Part shown: positions 7,297-8,970 of the stretch, in pieces
Position numbering within the stretch: the stretch's first letter is position 1
How the letters are laid out: each line of letters starts with the position of its first letter
Assembly (NCBI GenBank): GCA_009700155.1
Contig: WLMP01000033.1
Span: 1 to 8,970, forward strand
Length of the DNA: 8,970 nt
Origin: Actinomycetota bacterium
GTDB lineage: Bacteria; Actinomycetota; Actinomycetes; Nanopelagicales; Nanopelagicaceae
Direction of reading: 5' to 3'
Program-made: the position numbers and the translations under genes
The notes under the pieces: model-generated
Databases searched by the model: none
What the model saw: the letters and a program-made list of their open reading frames with translations, nothing else
Told to the model about the DNA's origin: nothing

Positions 7297-8185
7297 AATT
7301 AATAGTTCCGATTTCTTGAATAACCGCTTTACCATTAAAAGTTACTGATTTATTTGAGCCTTCGACATCCCGTACAAGAACAGAAAAGTTACTATCTGCA
7401 CTTACAGAAACTGTCCCAATGATTGTGAACGAAACTCTATTAAAGTCGGTTGTTAAATCAGAAGATTGCCCAAATCCGTATGAATATTCATAGTTTAAGG
7501 TAGCTGAATCATCAGTACATTTTAAAATAGGAAAAGTTCGAAATGTAGTTACATTCGGAAGTAGTTTGCCATTAACCAGTATTGAGAAACTATATTTTTT
7601 TCCACTTGCTAATGAAGCAAAGATACTTGACTCAGATCCTCCACCAGGAGTAGCAGTTGCCATTGTCCATTGATTTAGATTAACAAATTGAACAGCCCCA
7701 CCACTTCCAGCATCACCTTTCGCTCCCGTTGCGCCAGTTGCACCGGTATCACCTTTAATACCAGCAGGTCCGGCTGCACCTGTTGCACCGGTATCACCTT
7801 TAATACCAGCAGGTCCAGTAGCTCCGGTATCACCTTTAATGCCAGCAGGTCCGGCGGCACCAGTTGCGCCAACTTTGCCATCACTTGTTGCACCTGCTGC
7901 TCCACTTTTTCCATCGATACCTGAAGGTCCAATTGGTCCAGCTGGGCCACGAAGAGATGTTGGAATTGGCCACCGATTATTTTTCTTAGGGCCATAGAAA
8001 TTCATACTCTTTGTATCAATATAAAAATCGCCATTTATACCTGTTGTAGCCGAGGGAATACCTGACCCACTTAAAATCGTATTAACAGTATCTGAAGCTC
8101 TACCTGCAGCTATCGCAGGTGATTGATTAAGTAAGAGTGAGAAGATTGCAATGATAATTACTCTTGGGTATGTATTTTTAAGCAT
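7295..8185 (-). CDS. Secreted collagen-like repeat protein, unknown function
   Basis: A 296-aa exported protein. A signal peptide (MLKNTYPRVIIIAIFSLLL, cleavage near SPAIAA, residue 27) precedes a short linker. The segment NGDFYIDTKSMNFYGPK (about 51-67) is a motif common just before bacterial collagen stalks. Residues 80-163 are Gly-X-Y triplets: six unbroken, then a GATSD interruption at 98-102, then about 20 more, including three copies of GPAGIKGDTGAT. The C-terminal part (about 164-296) is Ser/Thr/Val-rich, probably beta-structured, with a single Cys (223), and may trimerise the stalk. No LPXTG anchor or C-terminal membrane segment is seen. An upstream in-frame ATG at 8224 would add 13 residues but lacks a ribosome site and spoils the signal peptide; the ATG at 8185 has GAGAAGGA 7 nt upstream. 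The gene is convergent with tRNA-Gly. A surface or adhesive role is inferred. Confidence 0.85.
   Translation of the reverse strand: MLKNTYPRVIIIAIFSLLLNQSPAIAAGRASDTVNTILSGSGIPSATTGINGDFYIDTKSMNFYGPKKNNRWPIPTSLRGPAGPIGPSGIDGKSGAAGATSDGKVGATGAAGPAGIKGDTGATGPAGIKGDTGATGAAGPAGIKGDTGATGATGAKGDAGSGGAVQFVNLNQWTMATATPGGGSESSIFASLASGKKYSFSILVNGKLLPNVTTFRTFPILKCTDDSATLNYEYSYGFGQSSDLTTDFNRVSFTIIGTVSVSADSNFSVLVRDVEGSNKSVTFNGKAVIQEIGTIN
7743..7852 (-). repeat. Near-identical 29-bp repeats within the collagen region
   Basis: Three copies at 7743-7771, 7788-7816 and 7824-7852 differ at a single base (A/G in the third). The starts are 45 and 36 bp apart, both multiples of 9 and of 3, so copy changes keep the Gly-X-Y frame. 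They encode the GPAGIKGDTG blocks. The near identity, including third codon positions, points to recent duplication by slippage or recombination. Confidence 0.85.
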
Positions 8186-8192
8186 CTTACAT

Positions 8193-8200
8193 TCCTTCTC
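8193..8200 (-). promoter_or_regulatory. Ribosome binding site of the collagen-like gene
   Basis: GAGAAGGA on the minus strand, 7 nt before the ATG at 8183-8185. It favours this start over the in-frame ATG at 8224, which has no such site. Confidence 0.75.
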
Positions 8201-8297
8201 CCAATTTGATGGGGATAAGTGCATAGCCGTAGTGACTTTGCGTGAAGGAAATAATTAAATAAGTTACAAATAGTGAATAGAGGGTTATCCCTTACGC

Positions 8298-8337
8298 CTA
8301 CCTACTCATATGCTTTTTAGGTATGTATGAGGGGTAG
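8298..8337. repeat. Imperfect inverted repeat in the divergent region
   Basis: CTACCTACTCATA (8298-8310) pairs with TATGAGGGGTAG (8326-8337) if one base is bulged and one pair mismatched, leaving a 15-nt loop. No T-tract follows on either strand, which argues against a terminator. The position between two divergent genes would suit a regulator-binding site. Confidence 0.4.
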
Positions 8338-8475
8338 CACTCACCTGCTTAAATTACAGTGGATCATTAAATTAACTCTGAGCCAGCACACAGGTTGTTT
8401 AGAGAGCTAACTCAGTCTTTGGTAGTTATATCAGGCAATCAAGTTCACTTTGAATACTTGAAGAAAGCAGGGGTA

Positions 8476-8970
8476 ATGAAAAAGAAAGTAATAGCCACCG
8501 TAACAGCTCTAGTAGTTGGTTTAACTGTCTCAGCCACCGGTGTGGCATCAGCAGATCAACGCGGAGGAAAAGAGCGAATCTCTTCTTTCCTATCTGGACT
8601 AGTAAGTAATGGAACCATTACTCAATCGCAAGCAGATGCAATTACTAAGGCGGCTGAAAATGCTGCTGCAGCTGCAAAAACAGTTATGAAAGAAAAGCAT
8701 GCTGCCTTTGATTCAGTTATTACCTCAACTCTTGGTATTTCACTTGATACCTTAACTACTCGCCTAAAAGCTGGTGAGTCCCTAGCAACTATTGCTGGCG
8801 ACAAAAAGGATGCATTAATTGCAGCATTGATTACTGAAATCAATAAGCAAATTGATGCCGCCCTTGCTGCTGGAAAAATTACTTCGGCTCAAGCAGTAGC
8901 TCAAAAAGCTAAAACAACTGAGCGAGTAACCAATATGGTTAATAAGGTTAAGGAGATTGGTAAAAAAGGT
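8476..8970 (+). CDS. Secreted Ala/Lys-rich helical protein, unknown function (cut by right edge)
   Basis: The frame stays open to the last base, giving 165 codons with no stop. The start ATG at 8476 follows AGGGG at close spacing. The N-terminus MKKKVIATVTALVVGLTV, with likely cleavage after GVASA (residue 26), is a standard Sec signal peptide. The mature part is rich in Ala, Lys, Thr and Ile and predicted by eye to be all-helical. Two related segments, NGTITQSQADAITKAAE (about 45-61) and AGKITSAQAVAQKAKTTE (about 132-149), flank a LGISLDTLTTRLKAGESLAT block (86-105). The G-x-I-T-x-x-Q-A pattern occurs in several small secreted bacterial helical repeat families, such as DUF2680-like proteins; that link is from memory and weak. 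No cysteine, enzyme motif or membrane segment after the signal peptide is visible. An in-frame TTG at 8458 is less likely as the start. The end and any anchor lie outside the window. Confidence 0.8.
   Translation, partial: MKKKVIATVTALVVGLTVSATGVASADQRGGKERISSFLSGLVSNGTITQSQADAITKAAENAAAAAKTVMKEKHAAFDSVITSTLGISLDTLTTRLKAGESLATIAGDKKDALIAALITEINKQIDAALAAGKITSAQAVAQKAKTTERVTNMVNKVKEIGKKG

Larger units (their letters stand above)
8186..8475. other. Divergent intergenic region between two secreted-protein genes
   Basis: About 290 bp, AT-rich, with no credible ORF or RNA gene. It must hold promoters for the collagen-like gene (leftward) and the helical secreted gene (rightward), but no -35/-10 pair stands out in either direction. 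An imperfect inverted repeat pairs 8298-8310 with 8326-8337 (core CTCATA/TATGAG). A small GGG-TTAT-CCC palindrome is at 8283-8292. No terminator-like hairpin with a T-tract was found. Confidence 0.6.

Noticed and set aside
7743..7852. CRISPR-like array of 29-bp repeats
   Set aside because: The spacers would be only 16 and 7 bp, the repeats translate as Gly-X-Y collagen triplets, and no cas gene is present.
7688..7924. Plus-strand Ser/Thr/Gly/Cys-rich open frame of 78 codons
   Set aside because: It is the antisense reading of the collagen repeats; its repetitive composition comes from the repeat DNA.
8186..8224. N-terminal extension of the collagen-like protein from the ATG at 8224
   Set aside because: No ribosome site precedes it and 13 extra polar residues would mask the signal peptide; the ATG at 8185 has a strong site at the right distance.
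8622..8843. Minus-strand open frame of 73 codons
   Set aside because: It is antisense to the secreted helical protein, which has a signal peptide and coherent amphipathic pattern; the shadow has no start signal.

Overview
The window is chromosomal DNA from an actinobacterium with unusually AT-rich DNA (roughly 40% GC by eye). The evidence is a tandem pair of unlike ClpP subunits (actinobacterial ClpP1 and ClpP2 types), the minus-strand order tig, clpP1, clpP2, clpX, valS, folC, and a ClgR-type operator in front of clpP1. Compact spacing and low GC suggest a streamlined planktonic lineage such as the freshwater Nanopelagicales (acI). That placement is inference; no rRNA is present.

Positions 1-7099 are a conserved housekeeping block read on the minus strand. 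In transcription order it holds tRNA-Pro(UGG), tig (trigger factor), clpP1 and clpP2 (overlapping by 4 nt), clpX, valS, and the first 86 codons of folC, which runs off the left edge. Nascent-chain folding (Tig) and regulated degradation (the ClpP1P2 peptidase with its ClpX unfoldase) sit together. ValS and FolC follow at spacings of 11 and 0 nt and are probably co-transcribed with clpX. All complete genes carry intact catalytic motifs. Two GCGAACAG-containing palindromes, one before clpP1 and one before clpX, look like operators of the Clp regulator ClgR.

Positions 7100-7291 hold a short divergent region with a nested inverted repeat, then tRNA-Gly(UCC) on the plus strand.

Positions 7295-8970 are accessory and surface-related. 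A secreted collagen-like protein (minus strand) ends 3 nt from the tRNA-Gly CCA end. A 290-bp divergent intergenic region follows. An Ala/Lys-rich helical secreted protein (plus strand) then runs off the right edge. Both have signal peptides.

I saw no insertion sequence, CRISPR array, toxin-antitoxin pair or defence system. The most useful leads are the two candidate ClgR operators, the structured DNA between the tRNA genes, and the two secreted proteins of unknown function.
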